From positions 1 through 64,000 of the forward strand of contig JARRBB010000012.1 in NCBI GenBank assembly GCA_029981435.1: a DNA stretch of 64,000 bases. Reading direction: 5' to 3'. The stretch comes from Thermotogaceae bacterium. Its GTDB lineage: Bacteria > Thermotogota > Thermotogae > B21-G9 > HyVt-16. Shown here piece after piece: positions 1 to 8,374 of the stretch (positions are counted from its first letter, which is position 1; every line of letters starts with the position of its first letter). The notes below the pieces were generated by a model. It saw nothing but the letters and a program-made list of their open reading frames with translations. It made no database searches and had not been told where the DNA came from. A program made the position numbers and the translations under genes.

Positions 1-1
1 A

Positions 2-196
2 CTTGGTTCAAACAACCAATGTGAATCTAAGTTTTCTCTTTTCAAAGACTTCTTACGTCTCAAACGTCAGTTCAAGAAATTCAACAATTTCATCCGTTAC
101 GTTCATGGTTTTTGTGTCGTTAGAAATCTTTTTGAACTTCATTCTGATATCAATTCTGTTATTTCTGCTTTAGCTTCTATCATCACTACTAGTTAA
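2..196 (+). CDS. C-terminal fragment of a DDE-type transposase, cut by the window edge
   Basis: The frame starting at base 2 is open for 64 residues and ends in TAA at 194-196. It reads as a transposase tail: a glutamate in the context CESKFSLFK is followed seven residues later by a lysine, the spacing of the last acidic residue and basic partner of the DDE(K) catalytic set in IS6/IS240-like and related enzymes. A run of basic and aromatic residues (LRLKRQFKKF) follows. The N-terminal part lies outside the window, so the family and whether the gene is intact cannot be decided. No inverted repeat is obvious in the 97 bases before the next gene. The call rests on motif spacing alone. Confidence 0.5.
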   Translation, partial: LGSNNQCESKFSLFKDFLRLKRQFKKFNNFIRYVHGFCVVRNLFELHSDINSVISALASIITTS

Positions 197-293
197 CAGC
201 ATCGGTCTTTATAAAATAATAGCACTTCTTCTTATAAAAATTATCAAGGTGTAAAATATATTATTGAATAAAATATCTAGGAGGTATATAGAA

Positions 294-1325
294 ATGAAAG
301 GAAAAGCAGCTGTATTGGGATTGGACAGAAAAATATCTATAATTGAGAAGGAAATTCCTGAACCGAAAGAAGATGAAGTACTTATAAACGTCAAAGCTTG
401 TGGTGTTTGTAGAACGGACCATCATATTTATCACGGTCAATTCAACATCAAGCAACCTGTAGTACTTGGGCATGAATTTTCAGGAATTGTGGTCAAAGTA
501 GGTAAAAAGGTACGTAATTTTAAAGAAGGAGACATTGTTGCAGCTCATCCAATAATTTCGTGTGGTGAATGTGAATATTGTGTATCAGGCCACAGTAATT
601 TATGTGAAAATGCGAAGGTTCTTGGAGGAGCAGGTGAAGACATATACGATGGTGGTTTTCAGGAATATACAATCGTACCCGAAAAAAATCTAAGAAAATT
701 CAATAATAAAGTAGATTTTGAAGAAGCTGCTTTTGCCGAACCACTTGGTTGTGCTGTAAGAGGTATTCAAAAATCAAGATTGTCTCTCGGCGAAAAGGTT
801 TTAATAGTTGGTGCAGGGCCGATGGGACTGTTGTTAGTACAATTAGCTTCGATATACGGAGCTTCAATGATAATTGTGAGTGAAATTGATGAACAGAAAA
901 GAAAAATTGCAGAACAACTTGGAGCACATATAACTGTAAATCCTAAAGAAGTTAATGTACCGGAGTTTGTTAAAGACATCACCAAAGGTGGAGTTGAGCT
1001 GGCTATAGAAGCGGTTGGAAAAGTAGAAACCTTTGAAACAGCTTTTAAATCTTTGAAAAAGATGGGAAGAGCGATGATATTTGGCGTGCCTGGCGATACT
1101 GCTGAATATTCCATACCCTTGTTTCCGATATATTATGAAGAATATGAAATTATAGGAAGCTACGCTGTGAGCTATGAAAGTTTCAATATAGCTGTTGAAT
1201 TATTGAATAATAAACGTGTAAATGTAAAACCCCTGATAAGTCACAGATTTAAACTTGAAGAAATTTTAAGTGCTTTCGATTTGATGGACAAAAACGTTGG
1301 ACTTAAGAAGATGATAAAAATATAA
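294..1325 (+). CDS. Zinc-dependent medium-chain alcohol/sorbitol dehydrogenase family protein
   Basis: Predicted NAD(P)-dependent oxidoreductase of 343 aa. It oxidises or reduces a sugar-type alcohol, with a catalytic zinc set (C36/C39 region, H60-E61 in a GHE motif, E149) and a structural zinc site (C90, C93, C96, C104). The Rossmann glycine motif VGAGPMG lies near residue 172. The start at 294 is chosen over an upstream ATG at 264 because AGGAGG at 279-284 lies correctly spaced before it. A related zinc dehydrogenase sits in the T. maritima hexuronate cluster and another (IolM) acts in its inositol pathway, so a sugar-acid or polyol substrate is plausible. The substrate cannot be read from sequence. 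It appears to be a single-gene unit closed by a hairpin terminator. Confidence 0.85.
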   Translation: MKGKAAVLGLDRKISIIEKEIPEPKEDEVLINVKACGVCRTDHHIYHGQFNIKQPVVLGHEFSGIVVKVGKKVRNFKEGDIVAAHPIISCGECEYCVSGHSNLCENAKVLGGAGEDIYDGGFQEYTIVPEKNLRKFNNKVDFEEAAFAEPLGCAVRGIQKSRLSLGEKVLIVGAGPMGLLLVQLASIYGASMIIVSEIDEQKRKIAEQLGAHITVNPKEVNVPEFVKDITKGGVELAIEAVGKVETFETAFKSLKKMGRAMIFGVPGDTAEYSIPLFPIYYEEYEIIGSYAVSYESFNIAVELLNNKRVNVKPLISHRFKLEEILSAFDLMDKNVGLKKMIKI

Positions 1326-1344
1326 AGGAAGCATGATTTTTAAA

Positions 1345-1376
1345 TAAAAAGGCCAGCCTTGAAGCTGGCTTTTTTG
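1345..1376 (+). terminator. Rho-independent, probably bidirectional terminator
   Basis: GCCAGC at 1352-1357 pairs with GCTGGC at 1364-1369 and is followed by a T run; an A run precedes the stem, so it can serve both the dehydrogenase (+) and the converging ABC ATPase gene (-). Confidence 0.85.
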
Positions 1377-1384
1377 TCTTAATA

Positions 1385-2902
1385 TTATGAAATCTTTTCA
1401 TATTTTCTTTTTGCTGTTGCTAAATGCATTACTTGTTCTTGAGTGGCATCCTTGCCTGGTATTATATCGACCAATTCTCCTTCACTCATTACGGCTATTC
1501 TATCACTCATCTGAAGAATTTCCGGAAGTTCCGAAGATACCATAATAACTGCTATGCCTTGTAAAGCTAGTTCATTCATAAGTTTATAAATTTCTGCCTT
1601 GGCTCCTACATCTATTCCTCTTGTAGGTTCATCAAGTATCAATATTTTTGGTTTTTTAGGCATCCATTTTGCAAGTACAACTTTTTGTTGATTACCCCCT
1701 GATAGATATAAAACTTTCTGCTCTATTGAAGGAGTTTTTATATCAAATTCCTTAACAAGTTGCTTTGAAAGCTCGATTTCCTTCTTTTTATTTGCAAAAC
1801 CTAACCTTGACTTTAACATTTCCAAATTGGCGTAAGCAATGTTTTCACGAATGGAATGTATTAGAATCAGGCCCAGTTTTTTTCTATCTTCTGTAACAAA
1901 TCCCATCCCTAATTTTATTGCATCCAGCGGATGGTTTATTTGAACTTCTTTTCCTTCTATAAAAATTTTACCAGAGGTTATTTTTCTGAATCCAAAGATA
2001 CTTTCCATCAACTCAGTTCTTCCAGCCCCCACAAGCCCTGCAAAACCAAGGATCTCACCAGAATAAAGACTGAAAGAAACATTTCTAAATCCATTACCTG
2101 TAAGTTTTTCCACCCTTAGTATCTCTTTCCCATGGTCATGTTTACTCTTAGCGAAGAATTGATCTATTCTTCTTCCAACCATCATTTCTACAACTTTTGT
2201 TCTGTCAAATTCATTTTTATTGAGAGTACCTATCAATTCTCCATCTCTCAAAACACTTATTCTATCAGCAACTTCTAAAACTTCCTCGAGCCTATGTGAA
2301 ATGAATATCACACAAACTCCTCTTTCACTGAGCTGTTTCATAGTTTGCAAAAGCTTATTTGCTTCAGCTTCAGATAGAGAAGAAGTTGGTTCATCCATTA
2401 TTATTATTTTTGCATCTCTTGAAATAGCTCGTGTTATCTCTATCATTTGTTGTATTGCAACAGAATACGAACCGGCTGGTACAGAAGGATCAACTTTAAG
2501 ATCAAATATTTTCAAAAGTTCCATAGATTTTTTATTCATTTCTCTAAATGAGACAAAAGGTCCATTCAAAACTTCACGCCCGAGAAATATATTCTCAGCC
2601 ACAGAAAGATTTGGGATTACCGAAAGTTCCTGGAATATCGTTATTATTCCAGCCTTGATAGCTTCTTCTGGATCCTTCCAACTTACTTTCTCACCTTGAT
2701 AAATTATTTCACCATTATCTGCATGATAAACTCCTGCGATGATTTTCATCAAAGTAGATTTTCCAGCACCATTTTCGCCAACTACAGCGTGAATTTCCCC
2801 ACTTTTAAAATCCAAGGAAACACTTTTGAGAGCCTGTACCCCAGGGAAGTTTTTACTTATATTTTGAACCTTCAATATTATTTTTGAATTTTTGTTGTTC
2901 AT
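1385..2902 (-). CDS. Sugar ABC transporter ATPase, RbsA/XylG/MglA type
   Basis: A 505-aa ATPase with two tandem nucleotide-binding domains, the layout of the carbohydrate uptake transporter 2 (CUT2) family. The first domain has an intact Walker A (GENGAGKST) and a DEPTSSLS Walker B stretch. The second has the degenerate Walker A GLVGAGRTE typical of this family, then LSGGNQQK and DEPTRGIDVG. It energises import of a monosaccharide with the permease and binding protein encoded just upstream (3870-2902 and 4961-3942). Its start codon overlaps the permease stop, indicating translational coupling. The substrate is unassigned: ribose, xylose, galactose or inositol-type ligands are all possible. 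Confidence 0.92.
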   Translation of the reverse strand: MNNKNSKIILKVQNISKNFPGVQALKSVSLDFKSGEIHAVVGENGAGKSTLMKIIAGVYHADNGEIIYQGEKVSWKDPEEAIKAGIITIFQELSVIPNLSVAENIFLGREVLNGPFVSFREMNKKSMELLKIFDLKVDPSVPAGSYSVAIQQMIEITRAISRDAKIIIMDEPTSSLSEAEANKLLQTMKQLSERGVCVIFISHRLEEVLEVADRISVLRDGELIGTLNKNEFDRTKVVEMMVGRRIDQFFAKSKHDHGKEILRVEKLTGNGFRNVSFSLYSGEILGFAGLVGAGRTELMESIFGFRKITSGKIFIEGKEVQINHPLDAIKLGMGFVTEDRKKLGLILIHSIRENIAYANLEMLKSRLGFANKKKEIELSKQLVKEFDIKTPSIEQKVLYLSGGNQQKVVLAKWMPKKPKILILDEPTRGIDVGAKAEIYKLMNELALQGIAVIMVSSELPEILQMSDRIAVMSEGELVDIIPGKDATQEQVMHLATAKRKYEKIS

Positions 2903-3870
2903 CAGCTCACCCTCACTCTTCTGAATTGATCAAACATAATCGCGAATATTATGACCGCACCTATAGTAACTTGTTGCCAGAATGAAGAAACCTCAAGCAA
3001 TATAAGTCCATTTCTCAAAACAGCCATTATCGCAGCTCCTAACAAACTTCCTAATATTGAACCTTCACCACCCATTAAGCTCGTTCCGCCGATTATTGTA
3101 GCGGCTATAACGTCCAGCTCATATCCCTGACCAGCATTTGCCTGCGAAACTCCAAGCCAGGAGGTCATTAGAAAACCTGAAAACCCTGCAAAAAAACCGG
3201 ACAAAGTATAAACGAGTATTAGAATTCTATCTTTCTTTATTCCCATCAATGTTGCTGCTTCTGGATTACCACCAACAGCGTAAATTCTTCGGCCAATTAT
3301 AGTGTTTTTCAAAAAGAAGTGCATTATGACCCCAAGAATCGCCATGTAAACGACCGGCATTGGAAATATACCAAGTTTACCCAATCCATGGAAGGTAAAT
3401 GATTCAGAGAAGCCTGAAATAGGCCATCCTCCTGAAAGGACGTATGCCAAACCTCTACCAATGCTTAGCATACCCAAGGTACTTACAAAGGGTACAAGCC
3501 GTGCTTTTGTAATAAGTATTCCATTTGTAAATCCCATTAAAGCTGCTACACCAAGTGCTACAATAACCGCTAAAAATGAATTCCAACCATAATCGATTAC
3601 GAGAACACCGATTATAACTCCAGATAATCCAAGAACTGAACCAACAGAAAGATCTATACCAGCTGTTATTATCACAAGGGTCATTCCATAAGTCATTATT
3701 GCTATAAAAGACATATTTAAAATGATAGTTAATATGTTGTCCAACGTTAAAAACGATTCCGCGAATATACTTAAAAAAGCCATCAATACAATGAGAATCA
3801 GAAAAACTCCTGCTTCTTTGATAGTCATTATCCTTTTAATGATTCTCAGAAAACTTGTTTTTTCAGACAT
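2902..3870 (-). CDS. Sugar ABC transporter permease, RbsC type
   Basis: A 322-aa polytopic membrane protein with about eight to ten hydrophobic segments. It carries the family signatures GIDLSVGS near residue 70 and the conserved cytoplasmic-loop region with AVGGNPEAATLMGI, where the ATPase docks. It forms the membrane channel with the downstream two-domain ATPase. The gene lies between the binding protein and the ATPase, in the usual B-C-A order. It is separated from the binding-protein gene by about 70 bases holding a GC-rich hairpin, but overlaps the ATPase gene. Confidence 0.92.
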   Translation of the reverse strand: MSEKTSFLRIIKRIMTIKEAGVFLILIVLMAFLSIFAESFLTLDNILTIILNMSFIAIMTYGMTLVIITAGIDLSVGSVLGLSGVIIGVLVIDYGWNSFLAVIVALGVAALMGFTNGILITKARLVPFVSTLGMLSIGRGLAYVLSGGWPISGFSESFTFHGLGKLGIFPMPVVYMAILGVIMHFFLKNTIIGRRIYAVGGNPEAATLMGIKKDRILILVYTLSGFFAGFSGFLMTSWLGVSQANAGQGYELDVIAATIIGGTSLMGGEGSILGSLLGAAIMAVLRNGLILLEVSSFWQQVTIGAVIIFAIMFDQFRRVRVS

Positions 3871-3894
3871 CTGCTGGCCCTCCTATCAATAAAG

Positions 3895-3920
3895 AATGGC
3901 CCGGGACATGCCCGGGCAAA
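3895..3920 (-). terminator. Intercistronic hairpin between binding-protein and permease genes
   Basis: GCCCGGG and CCCGGGC arms around a short loop lie just after the binding-protein stop. There is no strong T run, so it is probably a partial terminator or an RNA-stabilising stem rather than a full stop. Confidence 0.6.
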
Positions 3921-3941
3921 ATTCAAAAATCAGACCAATCT

Positions 3942-4961
3942 TTATCTATTTCTCTTGTAAATTATATCTGCAAGCTTGAGAAATTCATCAACATTCTCTT
4001 TTGTAACTACATCGACACCGGTATCAACAATCTTATCACCATTAACTGTTGGAAGAAGTCCAAGAGTCTGTTCAACGCCAAAAACAGCCATGTTGTAAAG
4101 AATCATAATAGATTTGAATCCCATATCGAATGGTCTTTGACCAACGAGTCCATCAACATATCCTTGCTTAACAAGTTCGAGTTCCTCTTTGAGGGTATCA
4201 AAACTAACTATCAAGAGCTCAGCCGTTCTCTCCGGACCACCGAAAGCGCTTGTAAATGTTTTCACAGGAACGAACAATGGCCATCCACCAGCCATGAACC
4301 ATGCGTCAAGATCTGGATAAGTCTTTGAAACGTCTGCAATTATTTGAATAGCTCTTGCAGTATCATCGTCGCAGGGGAAAGGATCAGCAACGTAAGTAAT
4401 CTTTCCAGGTATTTCGTCTTTATGCTGTTCGATGTAGTCTTTGAATCCTTTTATTCTCTCATTAAGATTTAGAGCAGCAAGACCACCTGTGAGTATAGCG
4501 ATCTTAATTTCAGGATCATCAGGTTTTTGCTGTTTAATTAGCTCGACCATTAGTTTTCCACATTCCCAACCGCCACGATAATTGTTTGTACCTACATAAA
4601 CGTATCTTCCACTACCAGCCGCAGCATCAGCGTCAAAAGTAATAACAGGAATTCCAGCATCAAGAGCTTTTTTAATCGCGGTTTTTATGGCTTCAGCATC
4701 ATTTGGAGAAATTGCTATACCGTTTACTCCTTTAACAACATAGTTGATAATTGTTTGTACCTGCTTCGCAGCATCTGCTTCAACTGGTGCGTCAAAAAAT
4801 GCTTTTACCCCTATCAATTTAGCAGCAGCATTCATACCATTTTCTACCGCGTACCAGTAGGGATTGTTGAGGGATTTTGGGCAAAGCAGGAAAGAAAGCT
4901 GAGCAGTAAAAGCCATGCTAACGATAAAAATGAAAAGTAACAACCATACCAATTTTCTCAT
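3942..4961 (-). CDS. Periplasmic sugar-binding protein, RbsB type
   Basis: A 339-aa secreted solute-binding protein (Peripla_BP_4-like). It begins with a signal peptide (MRKLVWLLLFIFIVSMAFTA) and continues into a ribose-binding-protein fold: NPYWYAVENGMNAAAK, then GISPND-like and DADAA hinge-region motifs. It captures a sugar for the RbsC/RbsA-type transporter downstream. First gene of its operon, with a promoter in the region shared with the divergent GntR gene at 5189. It may therefore be controlled by that regulator. The ligand is not deducible. Confidence 0.9.
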   Translation of the reverse strand: MRKLVWLLLFIFIVSMAFTAQLSFLLCPKSLNNPYWYAVENGMNAAAKLIGVKAFFDAPVEADAAKQVQTIINYVVKGVNGIAISPNDAEAIKTAIKKALDAGIPVITFDADAAAGSGRYVYVGTNNYRGGWECGKLMVELIKQQKPDDPEIKIAILTGGLAALNLNERIKGFKDYIEQHKDEIPGKITYVADPFPCDDDTARAIQIIADVSKTYPDLDAWFMAGGWPLFVPVKTFTSAFGGPERTAELLIVSFDTLKEELELVKQGYVDGLVGQRPFDMGFKSIMILYNMAVFGVEQTLGLLPTVNGDKIVDTGVDVVTKENVDEFLKLADIIYKRNR

Positions 4962-5024
4962 AAAGCTCCCCCCTTAAAATAAAGTTGGTTTTTATTACTT
5001 TTATATTCCGTTAACATTTTCTTT

Positions 5025-5053
5025 ATTATACCATATTTATACTAATTTCAAAA
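5025..5053 (-). promoter_or_regulatory. Promoter of the RbsB-type transporter operon
   Basis: On the minus strand a perfect TATAAT (complement of 5025-5030) is preceded by a TTTTGAAA stretch (complement of 5046-5053), giving a -35-like hexamer at 15 to 17 bases. It lies about 65 bases upstream of the RbsB-type start. Confidence 0.65.
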
Positions 5054-5118
5054 TTTCTTTCTATTTAGTGATTTATCGGCTCTTTTCAAAAACTTTCTGT
5101 AATCCTTTCTTTTATTTG

Positions 5119-5147
5119 TTGACATCTAATTAAATTTTTAGTAAAAT
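5119..5147 (+). promoter_or_regulatory. Promoter of the GntR-dehydrogenase-glycosidase operon
   Basis: TTGACA at 5119-5124, a 17-base spacer and TAAAAT at 5142-5147 give a near-consensus sigma-A promoter about 40 bases before the GntR start. Confidence 0.8.
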
Positions 5148-5152
5148 ATTTC

Positions 5153-5162
5153 TGATATATCA
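5153..5162. promoter_or_regulatory. Possible operator: perfect palindrome at the start of transcription
   Basis: TGATATATCA is a perfect 10-base palindrome placed at the expected transcription start of the GntR operon. The position suits autorepression. A shorter TGATATCA lies at 8322-8329 before the beta-glucuronidase gene. Function is inferred from position only. Confidence 0.4.
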
Positions 5163-5188
5163 AACATCAAATACCGGGTGACAATTTA

Positions 5189-5839
5189 ATGAGAAAAAAA
5201 CTTGAAATATCACTTGTTAGAACAAAGGTTTATGATTTATTAAAAGAAGAAATACTCAGCGGTGAAATTCATCTCGGTCAACGATTAAATGTAAGGAAAT
5301 TATCAGAAGAGCTTGGAATAAGTCCAACTCCTGTAAGAGATGCTTTGTTAGCTCTTTCAGCTGATGGATTAGTGAGAGTAGTCCCAAGGGTTGGATTTTT
5401 TGTCACTGAGCTAACCGAAAACTACATAAACGAAATTATAGAGAGTCGAATAATGGTAGAAAGCTTTTGTTTGAAAAAGTATTTTGATGAAATAAGAAAC
5501 TCTCCAGATATTTTAAAGCTTTATGATGAAGTAAAGAAAGTGATTGATACAGAGAATAGAAAACTGTTTGATGAGTCTGATGAGGTTCTTCATATGTTGA
5601 TAGTAAAAAGTTCTTCAAATAAAACCATTATAGATTTTTATGAAAAACTTTGGGATAAGATAGATCTGGTTAGGCATTTGAACAAAAGATATTTAGATTC
5701 AAACAAAGAGCATTTATCGATAATAGAAAGTATTTTGAAAAACGAGAAAGAAAGTGCTATTAAATTTCTTTTAAGGCATATAGAAAACGTTAAGGATGAA
5801 ACTTTAAAGAATTTGAAAACAAGTAAGGTGACAAAATGA
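5189..5839 (+). CDS. GntR/FadR-family transcriptional regulator
   Basis: A 216-aa cytoplasmic regulator. The N-terminal winged helix-turn-helix (residues about 8-75) has the GntR signature, with LGQRLNVRKLSEELG followed by SPTPVRDAL. The C-terminal, mostly helical region is FCD-like and would bind a small carboxylic or sugar-acid ligand. It is the first gene of the plus-strand glucuronide operon and overlaps the next gene by 4 bases, so it is probably the local regulator. T. maritima has a GntR gene in its hexuronate cluster; equivalence is inferred. The rbs-type operon is divergent from it and may share control. Confidence 0.88.
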   Translation: MRKKLEISLVRTKVYDLLKEEILSGEIHLGQRLNVRKLSEELGISPTPVRDALLALSADGLVRVVPRVGFFVTELTENYINEIIESRIMVESFCLKKYFDEIRNSPDILKLYDEVKKVIDTENRKLFDESDEVLHMLIVKSSSNKTIIDFYEKLWDKIDLVRHLNKRYLDSNKEHLSIIESILKNEKESAIKFLLRHIENVKDETLKNLKTSKVTK

Positions 5840-6864
5840 AAAAATTGTGTTTTGGAATCGTAGGATGTGGTAATGTAAGCAAAATCCATGCTGAGAGCAT
5901 TGTAAACCTTCCCAATTCAAAATTGGTAGCTGTAGTAAGTAGAACCGAAAGTAATGCAAGAAAATTGGCCAAAGAATATAATTGTGATTATCACATTAAT
6001 TTAGATTCATTTTTGAAAAGAAAAGATATAGATGTCGTAGTTATCCTTACTCCCAATGGCCTTCATGCAGATATTGGTATTAAAGCTGCAAGATTTGGGA
6101 AACATGTTGTGGTTGAAAAACCTATAGACATAGATTTAAAAAAAGCAGATGAATTAATAAGTGAATGTGAAAAAAACGGTGTAAAGCTCAGTGTAATTTC
6201 TCAAAGAAGATTTTCAGATGCTGTACAAGTAGTAAAGAAATACATAAATAAAGGTGAACTTGGAAAATTAAATTTCGGCAATGCGCTTGTAAAATGGTAT
6301 AGAACTCAAGAATATTATGACAGTGGTGCTTGGCGAGGAACTTGGGAATTTGAAGGTGGAGGAGCTTTAATAAATCAATCTATACATTACGTTGACCTTC
6401 TCCAATATCTTGTTGGCCCCGTTGATGAGGTTTTTGCATATATGGCTACGAGATGCCACAACATAGAAGTTGAAGATATCTTAGTTGGCGCTTTGAAATT
6501 CAAAAATGGTGCTCTTGGCTTAGTAGAGGCTAACACAACTGCATATCCTGGATTTGAAGCACGTGTGGATATATATGGTGATAATGGTTCAATCATAATA
6601 GTGGATGACGAACTTGATAAATTAATGATAAAAGGTAAGAAGGAGATCAGTTCCACCAGGAATCAAAAAAGTCTTACAGGTGCTTCTAATCCACAAATAT
6701 CTTTTGAACTTCACAAAAGACAATACCAAGACATAGTGGATTCAATAATGAACAACAGAAAACCTTCTGTTGATGGAATAGCTGGTAGAAACACGTTGGC
6801 TGTAATTTTAGCTTTGTATGAATCTGCAAAGGCAGGTAAAACTGTAAAAGTAAATCTCATTTAA
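5836..6864 (+). CDS. Gfo/Idh/MocA-family oxidoreductase
   Basis: A 342-aa NAD(P)-dependent sugar or cyclitol dehydrogenase. The Rossmann fold opens with GIVGCGNVSKIHAES, and the family EKP motif lies near residue 95. A substrate-domain segment around residue 185 (INQSIHYVDLLQYL) contains the conserved histidine region. It overlaps the GntR gene by ATGA and precedes the GH4 enzyme by 24 bases. Members oxidise inositol, glucose, uronates or sugar nucleotides, so the exact reaction is open. In this context a role on a glucuronate-type or inositol-type intermediate, for example an IolG-like step, is an inference. Confidence 0.85.
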   Translation: MKKLCFGIVGCGNVSKIHAESIVNLPNSKLVAVVSRTESNARKLAKEYNCDYHINLDSFLKRKDIDVVVILTPNGLHADIGIKAARFGKHVVVEKPIDIDLKKADELISECEKNGVKLSVISQRRFSDAVQVVKKYINKGELGKLNFGNALVKWYRTQEYYDSGAWRGTWEFEGGGALINQSIHYVDLLQYLVGPVDEVFAYMATRCHNIEVEDILVGALKFKNGALGLVEANTTAYPGFEARVDIYGDNGSIIIVDDELDKLMIKGKKEISSTRNQKSLTGASNPQISFELHKRQYQDIVDSIMNNRKPSVDGIAGRNTLAVILALYESAKAGKTVKVNLI

Positions 6865-6888
6865 ATAAGGAAAAAGGAGGAAAAAATC

Positions 6889-8286
6889 ATGTCAAACATC
6901 AAAATTTCTTTCATAGGTGCTGGTAGTGTTAGATACACATTAAAGCTCATTGGAGATCTCTGCAAAACTCCTGAGTTGAGTAATGTTACTGTGACTCTAA
7001 TGGATATTGATGAAGAAAGATTGGAGGCTATTTACAATCTTTCAAAAAGGTATAACGATGAACTTGGAGCGTCACTAAAGATTGAAAAGACAACAGATCT
7101 TCAAAAAGCACTTGATGGTGCTAGTTTTGTTATAAATACAGCACTTGCCAGAGCAGAAGGACATGAAGATGGATATGTTCAGTACGAGATGATGAGGGAT
7201 GTAGGAGAAAAGCATGGTTATTATCGTGGTATAGATAGTCAAGAATTCAATATGGTATCGGATTACTATACGATAGGCGGATTTAATCAATTGAAGATGT
7301 CACTTGAGATAGGAAAAGCTGTTGAAAAATACTGTCCTGATGCTTACTTGATTCAAACAGCAAATCCCGTTTTTGAAATAACACAACTTGTTTTGAGGCA
7401 GACAGGAGCCAAAATAATAGGTTTTTGCCATGGTTTCGGCGGGGCCTTTGAACTTTTTGAAGCTCTGGGTTTGGATAAAAATAAAGTTGACTGGCAAGTC
7501 GCAGGTGTTAATCATGGAATCTTTTTGAACAGGTTTGTCTATAAAGGCGAAAATGCTTATCCCCTTCTTGAAAAATGGATAGAAGAAAAATCTTCTCAAT
7601 GGGAACCTAAAGATCCATGGGATACTCAATTGAGCCCTGCTGCTATAGATATGTATAAGTTTTATGGAATGATTCCAATAGGAGATGCTCCAAGAAATGG
7701 CAGCTGGAAATATCATTATAATCTTGAGACTAAAAAGAAGTGGTATGGAAAATTCGGTGGAATAGACAATGAGGTTGAAAGACCTAAATACTATGAAAAA
7801 CTCAGAGAAATAAAAAGAAAACTCATAGAAGTTTCAAAAGATCCAAAAATAAAGCTCACGGAGCTCTGGCCAGAGGAATTTACAAAAGACAAATTGAGTG
7901 GAGAACAGCAAATACCATTTATAAACGCTTTAACGAATGGGAAAAAAGTAAGACTGTTTTTGAATATACTTAACAACGGAATAATATCTAAAGTACCTGA
8001 AGATGTAGTAGTGGAGGTACCTGTTTGGGTTGATAAAACTGGAATTCATCCAGAGAAAATAGAACCAGATTTAACAGATAGAATCAAAAAATTCTTTCTC
8101 TTACCGAGGATAATGCGAATGGAAATGGCCCTTGAGGCTTTCGTAACTGGTGATAGGAAGGTACTGGAAGAAATCCTCATCAGAGATCCAAGAACAAAAT
8201 CATACGAACAGGTTAAAGCTGTTATAGATGAAATATTAGATCTACCTTTCAACAAAGAAATGAAGGAGCATTATTCCAAGGTTTAA
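6889..8286 (+). CDS. Glycoside hydrolase family 4, alpha-glucuronidase/alpha-galacturonidase type
   Basis: A 465-aa cytoplasmic NAD+- and Mn2+-dependent GH4 enzyme. The dinucleotide-binding start (FIGAGSVRYTLKLIGDL) is followed by a QTANPVFE segment near residue 156. The metal ligands are C180 in a C-H-G-F motif and H209 in AGVNHG. Within GH4 the second-shell CHG type is associated with uronate-specific enzymes (Agu4 and LplD groups), whereas CHSV and CHEV mark glucosidase types; this is family knowledge recalled, not tested. No signal peptide, so it acts on imported oligosaccharides. It sits directly before a beta-glucuronidase gene, consistent with clearing both anomers of glucuronides. Confidence 0.85.
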   Translation: MSNIKISFIGAGSVRYTLKLIGDLCKTPELSNVTVTLMDIDEERLEAIYNLSKRYNDELGASLKIEKTTDLQKALDGASFVINTALARAEGHEDGYVQYEMMRDVGEKHGYYRGIDSQEFNMVSDYYTIGGFNQLKMSLEIGKAVEKYCPDAYLIQTANPVFEITQLVLRQTGAKIIGFCHGFGGAFELFEALGLDKNKVDWQVAGVNHGIFLNRFVYKGENAYPLLEKWIEEKSSQWEPKDPWDTQLSPAAIDMYKFYGMIPIGDAPRNGSWKYHYNLETKKKWYGKFGGIDNEVERPKYYEKLREIKRKLIEVSKDPKIKLTELWPEEFTKDKLSGEQQIPFINALTNGKKVRLFLNILNNGIISKVPEDVVVEVPVWVDKTGIHPEKIEPDLTDRIKKFFLLPRIMRMEMALEAFVTGDRKVLEEILIRDPRTKSYEQVKAVIDEILDLPFNKEMKEHYSKV

Positions 8287-8374
8287 AAGAGATAGATGAT
8301 GTACCTCAATCTTTGCTGACGTGATATCAAATTATTGCTGAAAATCTCAAATATAAGTCTTAGGGAGGAATTAA

